64,000 nucleotides of DNA from Streptomyces aurantiacus (GCF_001418335.1 NZ_LIPP01000051.1:1-64000), one strand, 5' to 3'. Positions 46,138-57,031 are shown, numbered from the stretch's first letter. Notes: generated by a model not told the origin, from the sequence alone. Translations and numbers: made by a program.

Positions 46138-47169
46138 TCATCTGCGCGGCTGGGCGTCCAGTACCTGCTGAAGCGCCTCGAATTCCTCTACGCACTTGCC
46201 GGCGCCGAGCGCCACGCTGTCCAGCGGGTCCTCGGCGATGTGGATCGGCATGCCCGTCTCGCGGCGCAGCCGCTCGTCGAGGCCGCGCAGCAGGGCGCCG
46301 CCGCCGGTGAGTACGATTCCGCGGTCCATGACGTCGCCGGACAGCTCCGGCGGGCACTTGTCGAGGGTGGTCTTGACGGCGTCGATGATCGCGTTGACCG
46401 GTTCCTCGATGGCCTTGCGCACTTCGGCCGCCGAGATGACGACGGTCTTCGGGAGGCCGGAGACCAGGTCCCGGCCGCGGATCTCGGTGTGTTCGTCCTT
46501 GTCGAGGTCGTACGCGGAACCGATCGTGATCTTGATCTGCTCGGCCGTCCGCTCACCGAGAAGGAGCGAGTACTCCTTCTTGATGTGCTGGATGATCGCG
46601 TTGTCCAGCTCGTCGCCTGCCACGCGGATGGACTGTGCCGTGACGATTCCGCCGAGCGAGATGACCGCGACCTCGGTGGTGCCGCCGCCGATGTCCACCA
46701 CCATGTTGCCCGTGGCCTCGTGGACCGGCAGGCCGGAGCCGATGGCCGCGGCCATGGGCTCCTCGATGATGTGCACCTGGCGGGCGCCGGCCTGGGACGA
46801 CGCCTCGATGACGGCGCGGCGCTCGACGCCCGTGATGCCGGACGGCACGCAGACGACGACGCGGGGACGGGCGAGGTAGCGCCGCTTGTGGATCTTCAGG
46901 ATGAAGTAGCGGAGCATGCGCTCGGTGATCTCGAAGTCGGCGATGACGCCGTCTCTCAGTGGGCGCACGGCAACGATGTTGCCCGGCGTCCGCCCGATCA
47001 TCTTCTTCGCTTCCGCGCCGACCGCGAGGATGCCGCCGGTGTTGGTGTTGATCGCGACGACTGACGGCTCGTTGAGTACGATCCCGCGACCCCTGACGTA
47101 CACCAGCGTGTTGGCGGTCCCGAGGTCGACAGCCATGTCACGGCCGATGAACGACATTGAGTTCCCCAT
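46138..47169 (-). CDS. mreB: Actin-like protein MreB
   Basis: 343 residues from ATG 47169 (MGNSMSFIG). A second ATG at 47157 has GGGGAA at better distance and would give 339. Actin fold motifs: [10 protein letters not shown] (phosphate 1), [12 protein letters not shown] (phosphate 2), [18 protein letters not shown] (adenosine). It forms membrane-associated filaments that organise the spore wall machinery of MreC, MreD, PBP2 and RodA encoded downstream. A 320-bp gap upstream gives room for several promoters. Confidence 0.98.
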   Translation of the reverse strand: MGNSMSFIGRDMAVDLGTANTLVYVRGRGIVLNEPSVVAINTNTGGILAVGAEAKKMIGRTPGNIVAVRPLRDGVIADFEITERMLRYFILKIHKRRYLARPRVVVCVPSGITGVERRAVIEASSQAGARQVHIIEEPMAAAIGSGLPVHEATGNMVVDIGGGTTEVAVISLGGIVTAQSIRVAGDELDNAIIQHIKKEYSLLLGERTAEQIKITIGSAYDLDKDEHTEIRGRDLVSGLPKTVVISAAEVRKAIEEPVNAIIDAVKTTLDKCPPELSGDVMDRGIVLTGGGALLRGLDERLRRETGMPIHIAEDPLDSVALGAGKCVEEFEALQQVLDAQPRR

Positions 47170-47489
47170 CAGGATTCGTCTGGCCTTCCCAAGTGGAGCT
47201 TTTGATGGCTTTTTAGGACGGCGAGGGTGAGCGCTGTGACGTGAAGGCTTCCATCGTAGTCTCGCCTGCACGAACACTGCGCGAGGGTCTTCGCCATTGT
47301 CACCAGATGACGCAGCGCCTCGCTCCTGGAGACGGGCCATCGGAGCAACCCGTTCCCCCGATCGCCACGCATATGCCGGTGGGTAGCGACCATTCTGCGC
47401 AGACCGCAGGTCAGACGCCTACCTGTCTGACAAGGCTTCAGAAGATTTTCACACCCGGTGCCGTCACGCCGGACCAGAAAGGAAGGTCG
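47170..47489. other. mreB promoter region / ndk 3' flank (320 bp)
   Basis: No convincing gene; a 74-codon frame at 47169-47393 overlaps the mreB leader and has Streptomyces-atypical codon content. I see no clear -10/-35 pair or terminator for ndk. Expected to hold the mreB promoter(s). Confidence 0.4.
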
Positions 47490-47903
47490 TCACACCAGGC
47501 CGGGGAAGAAGATCTTCAGCTCGCGCTCGGCGGACTCCTCGGAGTCGGAGGCGTGGATCAGGTTCTCCCGGACGATGACACCGAAGTCCCCACGGATGGA
47601 GCCGGGAGCCGCGGCGATCGGGTCGGTCGGACCCGCGAGCGCCCGTACGCCCTCGATGACGCGCTCCCCCTCGACGACCAGCGCCACGACCGGGCCGGAC
47701 GCCATGAAGGTGACCAGCGGCTCGTAGAAGGGCTTGCCCTTGTGCTCCCCGTAGTGCTGCTCCAGCGTGTCCTGGTCCAGGGTGCGCAGCTCCAGCGCGG
47801 TGATCCGCCAGCCCGCCTTGCGCTCGATACGGCCGATGATCTCGCCGGTCAGGCCACGACGGACCGCGTCGGGCTTGAGAAGGACGAGGGTGCGCTGGCT
47901 CAC
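47490..47903 (-). CDS. ndk: Nucleoside diphosphate kinase
   Basis: 137 residues. MSQRTLVLLKPDAVRRGLTGEIIGRIE is the conserved beginning and NLIHASDSEESAERELKIFF contains the catalytic His (phospho-enzyme) near residue 117. It transfers gamma-phosphate between nucleoside di- and triphosphates. Monocistronic; the next gene upstream (DUF4233) is separated by a palindromic repeat. Confidence 0.99.
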   Translation of the reverse strand: MSQRTLVLLKPDAVRRGLTGEIIGRIERKAGWRITALELRTLDQDTLEQHYGEHKGKPFYEPLVTFMASGPVVALVVEGERVIEGVRALAGPTDPIAAAPGSIRGDFGVIVRENLIHASDSEESAERELKIFFPGLV

Positions 47904-47990
47904 GGTGGTGGCTCCTTCAGGGTCACAGATGTGCGGATGACGAGGCTACAGGGCGTGTCAGGGTGCGTGTTACGCAGTGTCAGGTGCTAC

Positions 47991-48080
47991 GGCCCCTGAA
48001 GGGCAGGGGCGCAGCCCCGCCTTTCAGGGGCGCGGGGAACTGCGCGACAAGCCCCCACCGACCCGCACCCGACACACAGC
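47991..48080. repeat. Dispersed palindromic repeat, copy C
   Basis: A GGCCCCTGAAGGGCAGGGG...CCCCGCCTTTCAGGGGC hairpin (47991-48031), followed by GCGGGGAACTGCGCGACAAG, CCCCCACC and ACCCGCACCCGACA. It ends the folC-DUF4233 unit. Confidence 0.8.
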
Positions 48081-48136
48081 CGACATACCCCCGCCGGACA
48101 CCCACCGCAGGCATTCGAGGGCGGAGGCACCCCCTC

Positions 48137-48481
48137 CTACCCCTCCACCCCAGCCTGCGCAGCAAACCGCGCCTTCGCTTCCTCCACCTTCCGCCCGTAG
48201 TGGACCGAGGCCCACCACAGCGCGGCGAAGACGGCACCGAGGAAGAACATCACCGGCACCACCAACCCGCTCGCGATCAGCGCGATCTGCAGCGCCCAGC
48301 CCAGCTGGATGCCTCCCGGCCGCGTGATCACCCCGCACAGGAGCAGGCACAGCACCATCGCGATCCCGCTCACCGTCCAGACCGTGGTCATGGACAGGTC
48401 GGGGTCCTTCATCGCCACGAGCCCGGCGAACCCGATCACGAAGAACTCGCCGATCAGCGTCGAAGCACAGAGCGTCCGCAT
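48137..48481 (-). CDS. DUF4233 membrane protein
   Basis: 114 residues with four closely spaced membrane helices (EFFVIGFAGLVAM; VWTVSGIAMVLCLLLCGVI; WALQIALIASGLVVPVMFFLGAVFAALWWASV). It follows folC with three bases between stop and ATG, an arrangement constant in actinobacteria, yet no role in folate metabolism is established. The C-terminus is a charged helix (GRKVEEAKARFAAQ). Confidence 0.88.
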   Translation of the reverse strand: MRTLCASTLIGEFFVIGFAGLVAMKDPDLSMTTVWTVSGIAMVLCLLLCGVITRPGGIQLGWALQIALIASGLVVPVMFFLGAVFAALWWASVHYGRKVEEAKARFAAQAGVEG

Positions 48482-48484
48482 GGC

Positions 48485-50008
48485 TCAGCCCCTCCCCAGC
48501 AGCAGCCGGGCCTCGCCGACCGTGATGACGGAACCGGTCACGAGGACACCACCGCCCGCGTACTCGCCCTCCACCTCGGCCAGCGTGATCGCGGCCTCCA
48601 GAGCGTCGTCGAGACGGGGCTCGACCTGCACCCGGTCCGCCCCGAACACCTCGACGGCGATCGCGGCGAGCTCGTCCGTGTCCATCGCGCGATGGCTGGA
48701 GTTCTGCGTGACGACGACCTCGGTGAAGATCGGCTCGAAGGCCTCAAGGAGCCCTCGTACGTTCTTGTCGCCGCTCGACCCGACGATGCCGATCAGCCGG
48801 CTGAAGTCGAAGACCTCACGGATCGCCTCGGCGGTCGCGCGGGCGCCCGCCGGGTTGTGCGCGGCGTCCAGCACGACGGTCGGCGACCGGCGCACGATCT
48901 CCAGCCGCCCCGGCGAGGTGACCGACGCGAAGGCCTTGCGGATCGTGTCGATGTCGAGCGGCTCGGGCCGCTGCGACCCGACGCCGAAGAACGCCTCCAC
49001 GGCGGCGAGCGCCACCGCGGCGTTGTGCGCCTGGTACGCCCCGTGCAGCGGGAGGTAGACCGCTTCGTACTCCCCGCCGAGACCGCGGAGCGTCAGCAAC
49101 TGGCCGTCGACCGCGACCTGCCGGCTCACCACACCGAACTCAAGCCCTTCACGGGCCACGGTGGCATCGACCTCGACGGCCTTCTTGAGCAGCACCTGGG
49201 CGGCGTCGACGGGCTGCTGGGCCAGGATGACCGTGGCCCCCTGCTTGACGATGCCCGCCTTCTCCTTGGCGATCTCCCCCGGGGTCTCCCCCAGCCGGTC
49301 GGTGTGGTCCAGATCGATGGGGGTCACCACGGCGACATCCCCGTCGATGACGTTCGTGGCGTCCCAGCTGCCGCCCATCCCGACCTCCACGACGGCCACG
49401 TCGACGGGCGCGTCCGCGAAGGCCGCGTACGCCATGCCCGTGAGCACCTCGAAGAAGGAGAGGCGGAACTCCTGACCTGCGTCGACCATCTCGACGTACG
49501 GCTGGATGTCCTGGTACGTCTCCACGAACCGCTCGGCCGGGATCGACGCCCCGTCCAGGCTGATCCGCTCGGTGATCGACTGGACGTGCGGCGAGGTGTA
49601 CCGGCCGGTGCGCAGGTCGAAGGCGCCGAGCAGGGCCTCGATCATGCGGGCCGTCGACGTCTTGCCGTTGGTCCCCGTGATGTGGATCGCGGGGTACGCG
49701 CGCTGCGGCTCGCCGAGTACGTCCATGAGCGCGGCGATCCGCGTCACGGACGGCTCCAGCTTGGTCTCGCCCCACCGCGTGGCGAGCTCGGCCTCGACCT
49801 GGCGCAGCGCCTTGTCGGCCTCCGGGTCGTCGGGGCGCGCGGGGATGTCGGCCGGCGGCGGGCCGCCCCGCGTGCGCAGGGTGCGGCTGCCGGCCTCGAT
49901 CACGGCCAGGTCGGGATCACGTCCCGTCTCGGCCTCGACGATCTCGTCGAACGGATCGGAGACGTCGTCCGGGTCGGACTCACTGCTGTCGCGCGAAAAC
50001 TCACTCAC
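48485..50008 (-). CDS. folC: Bifunctional folylpolyglutamate/dihydrofolate synthase
   Basis: 507 residues from GTG 50008. AIHITGTNGKTSTARMIEALL is the Mur-ligase ATP loop (about residue 112), VVEVGMGGSWDATNVID the omega-type metal/glutamate region, and VLDAAHNPAGARATA the C-domain motif. It adds glutamates to folates. The first 85 residues are an acidic disordered extension (SEFSRDSSESDPDD, PDDPEADKALRQ) not present in E. coli FolC. valS lies upstream, separated by a repeat and a terminator. Confidence 0.97.
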   Translation of the reverse strand: MSEFSRDSSESDPDDVSDPFDEIVEAETGRDPDLAVIEAGSRTLRTRGGPPPADIPARPDDPEADKALRQVEAELATRWGETKLEPSVTRIAALMDVLGEPQRAYPAIHITGTNGKTSTARMIEALLGAFDLRTGRYTSPHVQSITERISLDGASIPAERFVETYQDIQPYVEMVDAGQEFRLSFFEVLTGMAYAAFADAPVDVAVVEVGMGGSWDATNVIDGDVAVVTPIDLDHTDRLGETPGEIAKEKAGIVKQGATVILAQQPVDAAQVLLKKAVEVDATVAREGLEFGVVSRQVAVDGQLLTLRGLGGEYEAVYLPLHGAYQAHNAAVALAAVEAFFGVGSQRPEPLDIDTIRKAFASVTSPGRLEIVRRSPTVVLDAAHNPAGARATAEAIREVFDFSRLIGIVGSSGDKNVRGLLEAFEPIFTEVVVTQNSSHRAMDTDELAAIAVEVFGADRVQVEPRLDDALEAAITLAEVEGEYAGGGVLVTGSVITVGEARLLLGRG

Positions 50009-50074
50009 CCACCCAGTCTACGGAGCCCACGCCTCACAGGAACCGCCGCCCGCGTCGTGCCGCGCCCCGACAAG

Positions 50075-50150
50075 CGCAGGGGGCCGCGCCCCTGCTTTTC
50101 AGGGGCACGGGGAACTGCGCGACCAGCCACAACGGGCCCGCACCCGACGA
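50075..50150. repeat. Dispersed palindromic repeat, copy D
   Basis: GGGGCACGGGGAACTGCGCGACCAG (shown here only as core GGGGAACTGCGCGACCAG) with an upstream complementary arm GCGCAGGGGGCCGCGCCCCT, then GGGCCCGCACCCGACGAC. One base differs from the core of the other copies. Confidence 0.75.
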
Positions 50151-50163
50151 CAGGGCATGGGCA

Positions 50164-50204
50164 GGCCGAGGGCCCCGGAACCACCGGTTCCGGGGCCCTC
50201 GGCC
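50164..50204 (-). terminator. valS terminator
   Basis: Perfect 19-bp stem GGCCGAGGGCCCCGGAACC (50164-50182) with its complement (50186-50204) around a three-base loop, 32 bases after the valS stop. Confidence 0.85.
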
Positions 50205-50235
50205 ACGTACACACCCGCACCCCAGCCGGCGGCGA

Positions 50236-52860
50236 CTACGCCACAGGCAGCCCCTCCAGCTGGGCCTGAAGCCGGGTGATGTCCTCGTCCGCCTTGGCAA
50301 GCCGCGCCCGGATCTTGTCCACGACCTGATCCGGCGCCTTCGCCAGGAACGCCTCGTTCCCCAGCTTGGCGTTCGCCTGCACCTTCTCCTTCTCCGCGGC
50401 GGCCAGATCCTTCGCGAGGCGCTTGCGCTCCGCCGCCACGTCGATCGTGCCGGAGAGGTCGAGCGCGACCTGCGCGCCCGCGACCGGCAGGGTCGCCGTC
50501 GCCTCGAAGGCCTCGCCCTCGGGCTGCAGACGCAGCAGCTGGCGGATGGCCGCCTCGTGCGCGGCGAAGGCCGTCCCGTCGAGGGTCAGCCGGGCCGGCA
50601 CCCGCTGGCCGGGCTGCAGCCCCTGGTCGGCACGGAAGCGGCGGACCTCCGTGATGACCTGCTGAAGCGACTCGATCTCCCGCTCGGCGCCGGCGTCGCG
50701 GTAGCCGCTGTCCTTGGGCCAGTCGGCGATCACGACGGACTCGCCGCCCGTGAGGGTGGTCCAGAGGGTCTCCGTGACGAACGGGACGACCGGGTGCAGC
50801 AGCCGCAGCGTGACGTCCAGGACCTCGCCGAGGACCCGCTTGCTGACGTCGGCGGCGGCGCCGCCCGCCATGAACGTCGTCTTCGACAGCTCGACGTACC
50901 AGTCGAAGACCTCGTCCCAGGCGAAGTGGTACAGCGCGTCGGAGAGCTTCGCGAACTGGTAGTCGTCGTAGAACGCGTCGGCTTCCGCGACGGTCTCGTT
51001 GAGGCGGGAGAGGATCCACCGGTCCGTCGCCGACATCTCGGACGGGTCGGGGAGCGGCCCTTCGACCGTCGCGCCGTTCATCAGCGCGAACCGCGTCGCG
51101 TTCCAGAGCTTGTTGGCGAAGTTGCGGGACGCCTGGACCCAGTCCTCGCCGATCGGCACGTCCGTACCGGGGTTGGCTCCGCGGGCCAGGGTGAAGCGGA
51201 CGGCGTCGGAGCCGTACTTGTCCATCCAGTCCAGCGGGTTCACGGTGTTGCCGTAGGACTTCGACATCTTCTTGCCGAGCTCGTCGCGGACCATGCCGTG
51301 GAGCGCGATGGTGCGGAAAGGCGCCTGGCCGTCCATCACGTACAGGCCGAACATCATCATGCGGGCGACCCAGAAGAACATGAGGTCGTACCCGGTGACG
51401 AGGACGGAGTTCGGATAGAACTTCTCCAGGTCCGGGGTCCGCTCCGGCCAGCCGAGGGTGGAGAAGGGCCACAGGCCCGACGAGAACCACGTGTCGAGGA
51501 CGTCGGTGTCCTGGGTCCAGCCCTCGCCGGCCGGCGGCTGCTCGTCGGGGCCGACGCAGACCGTCTCGCCGTTCGGGCCGTGCCAGACCGGGATGCGGTG
51601 GCCCCACCACAACTGCCGTGAGATGCACCAGTCGTTGAGGTTGTCGACCCAGTCGAAGTACCGCTGCGACATGTCGGCGGGGTGGATGTTCACGTCTCCG
51701 TCGCGGACCGCGTCACCGGCCGCCTTGGCGAGCGTCTCGACCTTGACCCACCACTGCAGGGACAGGCGCGGTTCCAGCGTCGTCTTGCAGCGCGAGCAGT
51801 GGCCCACCGAGTGGACGTACGGGCGCTTCTCGGCGACGATCCGCCCGTCGGCGCGCAGGGCGGCGACGATCGCGGAGCGGGCCTCGAAACGGTCGAGGCC
51901 CTCGAACGGGCCGTGCACGGTGATGACACCGCGCTCGTCCATGACGGTCAGCGCCTCCAGGCCGTGCCGCTGGCCGATGGCGAAGTCGTTCGGGTCGTGG
52001 GCCGGGGTCACCTTGACGGCACCGGTGCCGAACTCCGGGTCGACGTGGGTGTCCGCGACGACGGGGATGGTGCGGTCGGTCAGCGGCAGCTTGATCTGCT
52101 TGCCGATGAACGACGCGTACCGCTCGTCGTCGGGGTGGACCGCGACCGCGGTGTCACCGAGCATCGTCTCGGCGCGGGTCGTCGCGACGACGAGGGTCCG
52201 GTCGCCTTCGCCGTACTTGATGGAGACGAGTTCACCGTCGTCGTCCTGGTAGTCCACCTCGATGTCCGAGATCGCGGTGAGGCAGCGCGGGCACCAGTTG
52301 ATGATGCGCTCGGCGCGGTAGATCAGGCCGTCGTCGAACATCTTCTTGAAGACGGTCTGGACAGCCCTGGAGAGACCCTCGTCCATGGTGAAGCGGTCCC
52401 GGTTCCAGGCGACACCGTCGCCGAGACGACGCATCTGGCCGGCGATCTGACCGCCGGACTCCGCCTTCCACTGCCAGACACGGTCGACGAAGGCCGCACG
52501 CCCGAGATCGTGGCGCGACTTGCCCTCCTTGGCGAGCTCACGCTCGACCACGTTCTGGGTGGCGATGCCGGCGTGGTCCATGCCGGGCTGCCACAGCGTC
52601 TCGTAGCCCTGCATGCGCTTGCGACGGGTCAGGGCGTCGATCAGCGTGTGCTCGAAGGCATGTCCGAGGTGCAGCGACCCGGTGACGTTCGGCGGCGGAA
52701 TGACGATGGTGTACGGCGGCTTGTCGCTCTTCGCGTCGGCAGCGAAGTAACCCCGTGCGACCCAGCGCTCGTACAGCTCTCCCTCTACCTCGGCCGGCGC
52801 GTACTGGGTCGGCAGTTCGGGGGTGTCGGCTGGCGGCTGCTGCTGAGCGTTGTCGGTCAC
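50236..52860 (-). CDS. valS: Valyl-tRNA synthetase
   Basis: 874 residues from GTG 52860. Class Ia motifs: [15 protein letters not shown] (HIGH) near residue 60, the editing domain with [17 protein letters not shown], and [13 protein letters not shown] (KMSKS) near residue 538. The C-terminal coiled-coil arm ([37 protein letters not shown]) is the ValRS tRNA-binding arm. No leader peptide or T-box is visible in the 135-bp upstream gap, in contrast to leuS. Confidence 0.98.
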   Translation of the reverse strand: MTDNAQQQPPADTPELPTQYAPAEVEGELYERWVARGYFAADAKSDKPPYTIVIPPPNVTGSLHLGHAFEHTLIDALTRRKRMQGYETLWQPGMDHAGIATQNVVERELAKEGKSRHDLGRAAFVDRVWQWKAESGGQIAGQMRRLGDGVAWNRDRFTMDEGLSRAVQTVFKKMFDDGLIYRAERIINWCPRCLTAISDIEVDYQDDDGELVSIKYGEGDRTLVVATTRAETMLGDTAVAVHPDDERYASFIGKQIKLPLTDRTIPVVADTHVDPEFGTGAVKVTPAHDPNDFAIGQRHGLEALTVMDERGVITVHGPFEGLDRFEARSAIVAALRADGRIVAEKRPYVHSVGHCSRCKTTLEPRLSLQWWVKVETLAKAAGDAVRDGDVNIHPADMSQRYFDWVDNLNDWCISRQLWWGHRIPVWHGPNGETVCVGPDEQPPAGEGWTQDTDVLDTWFSSGLWPFSTLGWPERTPDLEKFYPNSVLVTGYDLMFFWVARMMMFGLYVMDGQAPFRTIALHGMVRDELGKKMSKSYGNTVNPLDWMDKYGSDAVRFTLARGANPGTDVPIGEDWVQASRNFANKLWNATRFALMNGATVEGPLPDPSEMSATDRWILSRLNETVAEADAFYDDYQFAKLSDALYHFAWDEVFDWYVELSKTTFMAGGAAADVSKRVLGEVLDVTLRLLHPVVPFVTETLWTTLTGGESVVIADWPKDSGYRDAGAEREIESLQQVITEVRRFRADQGLQPGQRVPARLTLDGTAFAAHEAAIRQLLRLQPEGEAFEATATLPVAGAQVALDLSGTIDVAAERKRLAKDLAAAEKEKVQANAKLGNEAFLAKAPDQVVDKIRARLAKADEDITRLQAQLEGLPVA

Positions 52861-52995
52861 CCACTCAGTTTAGAGGTGTCACGGGCCCGCTCCGAAACTC
52901 GATTACTTGGTAACGGTGCGGCCCCCGATGCGCCGGCCACCCGTCCCTTGGGTGAGGATGTTCGAGCCACATAAGCATCTGGAGGGGAACCCAGA

Positions 52996-53949
52996 ATGAG
53001 CTACAACCAGCCGGGCCCGTACGACGGGCAGCCCCAGCAGCCCGGACCGTACGGTCAACCGGGTCCTTACGGCCAGCAGCCGCAGGCCCCCCAGCCCGGC
53101 TACGGATACCCGCAGCAGCCTCCCGGCCAGCAGCCGGGCTACGGGTACCCGCAGCAGGCCCCTCCCGGAGCTCCTCCGCAGCAGCCCGGCTACGGCCAGC
53201 AGCCGCCGTACGGCCAGCAGCCCCCCGGCGCTCCCTACGGCGCCCCGATGCCGCCGGCTCCCGGCGGGGGCAAGAAGAAGACGGGCCTGATCATCGGCGC
53301 GGTGGCGGTGGTGGCCGCGATCGCCGTCGGCGCGTACTTCGTCATCGGCGGCAGCGACAGCGGCGGCGGGGACGTCGCGGACGACGGCCCGCACAAGCTG
53401 ACGACTCCCGCGACGGTGCTCACCGAGTACAAGAAGGGCGACGACTCCGAGGACGGCATGACCAAGTCGGACCTGAAGGACGCCGAGTCCTGGGGCGTGA
53501 AGAACCCCAAGGACGTCAGCGCCTCCTACACGGCGGGCGACGAGAGCAACCCGCTGGCCGGCAAGATACTCAGCTTCGGTGGCGTGTACGGGGAGATCGA
53601 GGACCCCGAGAAGGCCGTCGACGGGATGTTCACGTACATGGAGAAGCAGTCCAAGGAAGGCGACGCGGACGCGGAGGTCACGCTGGTCGGCAGTCCGAAG
53701 GCGTACGAGCCCGCGTCCCTCGACGGCGCCGTGCTCAAGTGCCAGCAAGCCAACGTGGACAACTCCGAGGCCAAGGCGGGCGAGCCGAAGAACGTCAAGA
53801 TCACGATGTGCATCTGGGGCGACCACAGCACCATCGGCTTCGTGATGCCGATGGAGTTCGCGGACATCGCGGCGGGCAAGAGCGCCGATCCGGCGGAGGC
53901 CGCCGAGACAACGGCCAAGTTCCGCAAGGAAGTCCGCGTCAAGATCTGA
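52996..53949 (+). CDS. PYGQ-rich membrane-anchored protein, function unknown
   Basis: 317 residues, ATG preceded by GGAGGGG. Residues 1-88 are Pro/Gly/Gln/Tyr repeats (PGPYGQ, YGYPQQ, PPYGQQPP), followed by KKK, a membrane helix (about 96-117, TGLIIGAVAVVAAIAVGAYFVIGG) and an extracellular domain of about 190 residues with one Cys pair (LKCQQAN and MCIWGD). The outside domain shows no family I know; proteins of this plan are common in streptomycetes, several next to clp or valS. Divergent from valS, convergent with clpX. Confidence 0.8.
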   Translation: MSYNQPGPYDGQPQQPGPYGQPGPYGQQPQAPQPGYGYPQQPPGQQPGYGYPQQAPPGAPPQQPGYGQQPPYGQQPPGAPYGAPMPPAPGGGKKKTGLIIGAVAVVAAIAVGAYFVIGGSDSGGGDVADDGPHKLTTPATVLTEYKKGDDSEDGMTKSDLKDAESWGVKNPKDVSASYTAGDESNPLAGKILSFGGVYGEIEDPEKAVDGMFTYMEKQSKEGDADAEVTLVGSPKAYEPASLDGAVLKCQQANVDNSEAKAGEPKNVKITMCIWGDHSTIGFVMPMEFADIAAGKSADPAEAAETTAKFRKEVRVKI

Positions 53950-53984
53950 CCGACGCCACACACAACGGCGAAGGCGCACACAAC

Positions 53985-54024
53985 GGCGAAGGGGCCCCGG
54001 TCGGTCGACCCGGGCCCCTTCGCC
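53985..54024. terminator. Bidirectional terminator between the PYGQ-rich gene and clpX
   Basis: GGCGAAGGGGCCC (from 53985) pairs with GGGCCCCTTCGCC (to 54024). Just before it CACACAACGGCGAAGG occurs twice in tandem (about 53958-53992), so the left arm has been partly duplicated. Confidence 0.8.
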
Positions 54025-54056
54025 GTACTCGCTTCGGTGCGTCCGTACGCGTCGCT

Positions 54057-55343
54057 CTACGCGGTCTTCTGCTCCCCCGGGCCCCGGCCGCGCGCGTCGC
54101 GCGGGATCAGGGTCGGGTTCACGTTCGAGCGGACGACCTCCGAGGTGATGACGACGCGGGCCACGTCCTTGCGGGACGGGACCTCGTACATCACCGCCTG
54201 CAGGACCTCTTCCATGATGGCGCGCAGACCGCGCGCGCCGGTCTGGCGGAGGATGGCCTGGTCGGCGATGGCCTCAAGGGCCTCACGCTCGAAGTCCAGC
54301 TCCACGCCGTCCAGTTCGAAGAGGCGCTGGTACTGCTTCACCAGCGCGTTGCGCGGCTCCACCAGGATCTGGAGGAGGGCCTCGCGGTCGAGGTTGTGGA
54401 CCGACGTGATGACCGGGAGACGGCCGATGAACTCCGGAATCATGCCGAACTTCACCAGGTCCTCGGGCATGACGTCCTCGAAGCGGTCCTTCGCCTCAAG
54501 TTCCTTCTTCGAGCGGATCGTCGCGCCGAAGCCGATGCCCTTGGCTCCCGCGCGGGACTCGACGAGCTTCTCCAGGCCCGCGAAGGCGCCGCCCACGATG
54601 AACAGGACGTTCGTCGTGTCGATCTGGATGAACTCCTGGTGCGGGTGCTTGCGTCCGCCCTGCGGAGGCACGGAGGCCGTGGTGCCCTCCAGGATCTTCA
54701 GCAGGGCCTGCTGGACGCCCTCGCCCGACACGTCACGCGTGATCGACGGGTTCTCGCTCTTGCGAGCCACCTTGTCGATCTCGTCGATGTAGATGATGCC
54801 GGTCTCGGCCTTCTTGACGTCGTAGTCCGCCGCCTGGATCAGCTTCAGCAGAATGTTCTCGACGTCCTCGCCCACGTACCCCGCCTCCGTGAGCGCCGTC
54901 GCGTCGGCGATGGCGAACGGGACGTTCAGCATGCGGGCCAGGGTCTGGGCAAGGAGTGTCTTGCCGGAACCCGTCGGACCGAGCAGCAGGATGTTGGACT
55001 TCGCCAACTCGATGGCGTCCTCACGGCTTTGACCCGTGGTGTTCTCGCCGGCCTGGACCCGCTTGTAGTGGTTGTACACCGCGACCGAGAGTGCCTTCTT
55101 GGCGGACTCCTGGCCTACGACGTACCCCTCAAGGAATTCGTAGATCTCACGAGGCTTGGGCAGTTCCTCCCAGCGCACCTCGCTCGTCTCCGCGAGTTCT
55201 TCCTCGATGATCTCGTTGCAGAGATCGATGCACTCGTCGCAGATGTACACACCAGGGCCTGCGATGAGCTTCTTGACCTGCTTCTGGCTCTTGCCACAGA
55301 ACGAGCACTTGAGCAGATCGCCGCCGTCACCGATGCGTGCCAC
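54057..55343 (-). CDS. clpX: ATP-dependent Clp protease ATPase subunit ClpX
   Basis: 428 residues from GTG 55343 (GGGGAA eight bases upstream). Zinc-binding domain CSFCGK...CDECID (residues about 13-40), Walker A GPTGSGKT (near 120), Walker B IIYIDEID, the pore-loop region and [13 protein letters not shown], and the ClpP-docking KGIGFGA loop (IGF motif). It unfolds substrates for ClpP. Encoded downstream of clpP1-clpP2, separated by 160 bp, so it may have its own promoter as well. Confidence 0.98.
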   Translation of the reverse strand: MARIGDGGDLLKCSFCGKSQKQVKKLIAGPGVYICDECIDLCNEIIEEELAETSEVRWEELPKPREIYEFLEGYVVGQESAKKALSVAVYNHYKRVQAGENTTGQSREDAIELAKSNILLLGPTGSGKTLLAQTLARMLNVPFAIADATALTEAGYVGEDVENILLKLIQAADYDVKKAETGIIYIDEIDKVARKSENPSITRDVSGEGVQQALLKILEGTTASVPPQGGRKHPHQEFIQIDTTNVLFIVGGAFAGLEKLVESRAGAKGIGFGATIRSKKELEAKDRFEDVMPEDLVKFGMIPEFIGRLPVITSVHNLDREALLQILVEPRNALVKQYQRLFELDGVELDFEREALEAIADQAILRQTGARGLRAIMEEVLQAVMYEVPSRKDVARVVITSEVVRSNVNPTLIPRDARGRGPGEQKTA

Positions 55344-55503
55344 GGTGTGCTTCCCCTTCGCCTGGGAGACGCCTAGGTCCAGCGGCTCCTGGTGCTGCCT
55401 TATGTCCGACGGTACCTTGCCGAGCCCCCCGTTCGGGCCCCCCTTGGCGCGGTTCACTTTGTCGTGAACCGCGTCAAGGAGCGGCAGACGATACAGCGCT
55501 GCG

Positions 55504-56184
55504 TCACGCGACCGAAGCGTTGTTCATCTTCCGGGTCGAAATGATCTGGTCGATCAGGCCGTACTCAAGGGCGTCCTCGGCCGTCAGGATCTTGTCGCGC
55601 TCGATGTCCTCGCGGATCTTCTCGATCGCCGTCGTCGAGTGCTTGGCCAGCATGTCTTCCAGCTGGGCGCGCATCCGGAGGATCTCGTTGGCCGCGATCT
55701 CAAGGTCCGAGACCTGGCCGCGGCCGGTCTCGCTGTACGGCTGGTGGATCAGCACACGGGCGTTCGGAAGGGCCATGCGCTTGCCCGGCGTGCCGGCCGC
55801 GAGCAGGATCGCGGCGGCCGAGGCGGCCTGACCCATGCAAACAGTTTGGATGTCCGGCTTCACGAACTGCATCGTGTCGTAGATCGCGGTGAGCGACGTG
55901 AAGGAGCCGCCGGGGCTGTTGATGTAGACCGAGATGTCACGGTCGGGGTCCATCGACTCCAGGCACAGCAGCTGCGCCATGACGTCGTTGGCGGAGGCGT
56001 CGTCGATCTGCACGCCGAGGAAGATCACGCGCTCCTCGAAGAGCTTCGCGTACGGGTCGTACTCACGGACGCCCTGCGAGGTGCGCTCGACGAAGCGCGG
56101 GATGACGTAACGGGACTCCGCGCGAGGACCGGTGTACTCGGCCTGCGTCCGGGCGTAAAGTCCGCTGCCGGGGAAGTCGTTCAC
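55504..56184 (-). CDS. clpP2: ATP-dependent Clp protease proteolytic subunit 2
   Basis: 226 residues from GTG 56184 (AGGAG six bases upstream). An extended N-terminus ([31 protein letters not shown] split in the sequence as [12 protein letters not shown] and ESRYVIPRF) precedes the ClpP fold with [14 protein letters not shown] (catalytic Ser), NARVLIHQP (catalytic His) and the distal Asp. It forms hetero-oligomers with ClpP1, as in other actinobacteria. It follows clpP1 by 100 bp in the same transcript. Confidence 0.97.
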   Translation of the reverse strand: MNDFPGSGLYARTQAEYTGPRAESRYVIPRFVERTSQGVREYDPYAKLFEERVIFLGVQIDDASANDVMAQLLCLESMDPDRDISVYINSPGGSFTSLTAIYDTMQFVKPDIQTVCMGQAASAAAILLAAGTPGKRMALPNARVLIHQPYSETGRGQVSDLEIAANEILRMRAQLEDMLAKHSTTAIEKIREDIERDKILTAEDALEYGLIDQIISTRKMNNASVA

Positions 56185-56284
56185 TGTGTCTCCTGAAGAG
56201 CCTGGTAAGGGCTGAGGCGGTCGGTTGGGGGCTCTGAGGGGCTTGGTGTCGGCCTGCGCCGACGCCCGGTCGGCGTGAGCCGCC

Positions 56285-56902
56285 CTACGCCGCCCCTGTG
56301 CCGCCGCCACCCGGCATTGCGGAAGCGGTGGGCATGATGTCGTCGATGAGGCCGTACGCCTTGGCCTCGATCGGGTCGAACCAGCGGTCCCGGTCCGAGT
56401 CGCGGGTGACCTGCTCCACGGTCTGGCCGGTGTGGAAGGAGGTCAGCTCCGCCATCCGCTTCTTGGTGTGCAGCAGCCGCTCGGCGTGGATCTTGATGTC
56501 CGACGCGGAACCGGCGAGACCGGCCGAGGGCTGGTGGATCAGGATCTCCGCGTTCGGCAGCGCGAAGCGCTTGCCCGGAGTACCCGCGCTCAGCAGGAAC
56601 TGGCCCATGGAGGCCGCCATGCCCATCGCGATCGTCACCACGTCGTTCTTGATGTACTGCATGGTGTCGTAGATCGCCATGCCGGCGGTGATCGAGCCGC
56701 CGGGGCTGTTGATGTAGAGGAAGATGTCCTTCTCCGGGTCGGAGGCAAGGAGCAACAGCTGCGCCGTGATCTTGTTGGCGATGTCGTCGTCGACCGCCTG
56801 GCCGAGGAAGATGATCCGCTCGCCGAGCAGCCGGTTGTAGACCTGGTCGCCGAGGCCACCACCGATGGGGTCGCCGGCGGCTGTGGGCATCAGATTCGTC
56901 AC
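56285..56902 (-). CDS. clpP1: ATP-dependent Clp protease proteolytic subunit 1
   Basis: 205 residues, [16 protein letters not shown] start with AGGTGG upstream. [14 protein letters not shown] holds the catalytic Ser, [12 protein letters not shown] the His, and the Asp follows near residue 172. First gene of the clpP1-clpP2 operon. A ClgR-like box lies 168 bp upstream, with a -10 candidate between, matching the activation known for clpP1 in S. lividans. Confidence 0.97.
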   Translation of the reverse strand: MTNLMPTAAGDPIGGGLGDQVYNRLLGERIIFLGQAVDDDIANKITAQLLLLASDPEKDIFLYINSPGGSITAGMAIYDTMQYIKNDVVTIAMGMAASMGQFLLSAGTPGKRFALPNAEILIHQPSAGLAGSASDIKIHAERLLHTKKRMAELTSFHTGQTVEQVTRDSDRDRWFDPIEAKAYGLIDDIMPTASAMPGGGGTGAA

Positions 56903-57025
56903 GTATCCACCTGCTCGTCTTACGACGGCGCCGGGCCGTCTACACGTCTTCTGCTGGGGGCGTGGGACCCCGTGTGCGTGCCGTGTCGGACGGCTCCGGG
57001 GACTACCCCGCCCTCGTACTCATGG

Positions 57026-57031
57026 ACCCTA
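57026..57031 (-). promoter_or_regulatory. clpP1 -10 element candidate
   Basis: TAGGGT on the minus strand with a start near 57019, giving a leader of about 117 bases. The -35 region (GATTCC) is poor, consistent with activator dependence. The ClgR-like box is centred about 57 bases upstream of that start. Confidence 0.45.

Noticed and set aside
47169..47393. 74-codon frame upstream of mreB
   Set aside because: No ribosome binding site, atypical codons, overlaps the mreB leader; more likely promoter DNA.
52861..52995. T-box or leader peptide before valS
   Set aside because: The gap is 135 bp, with no Val-rich frame, no terminator and no T-box core sequence.
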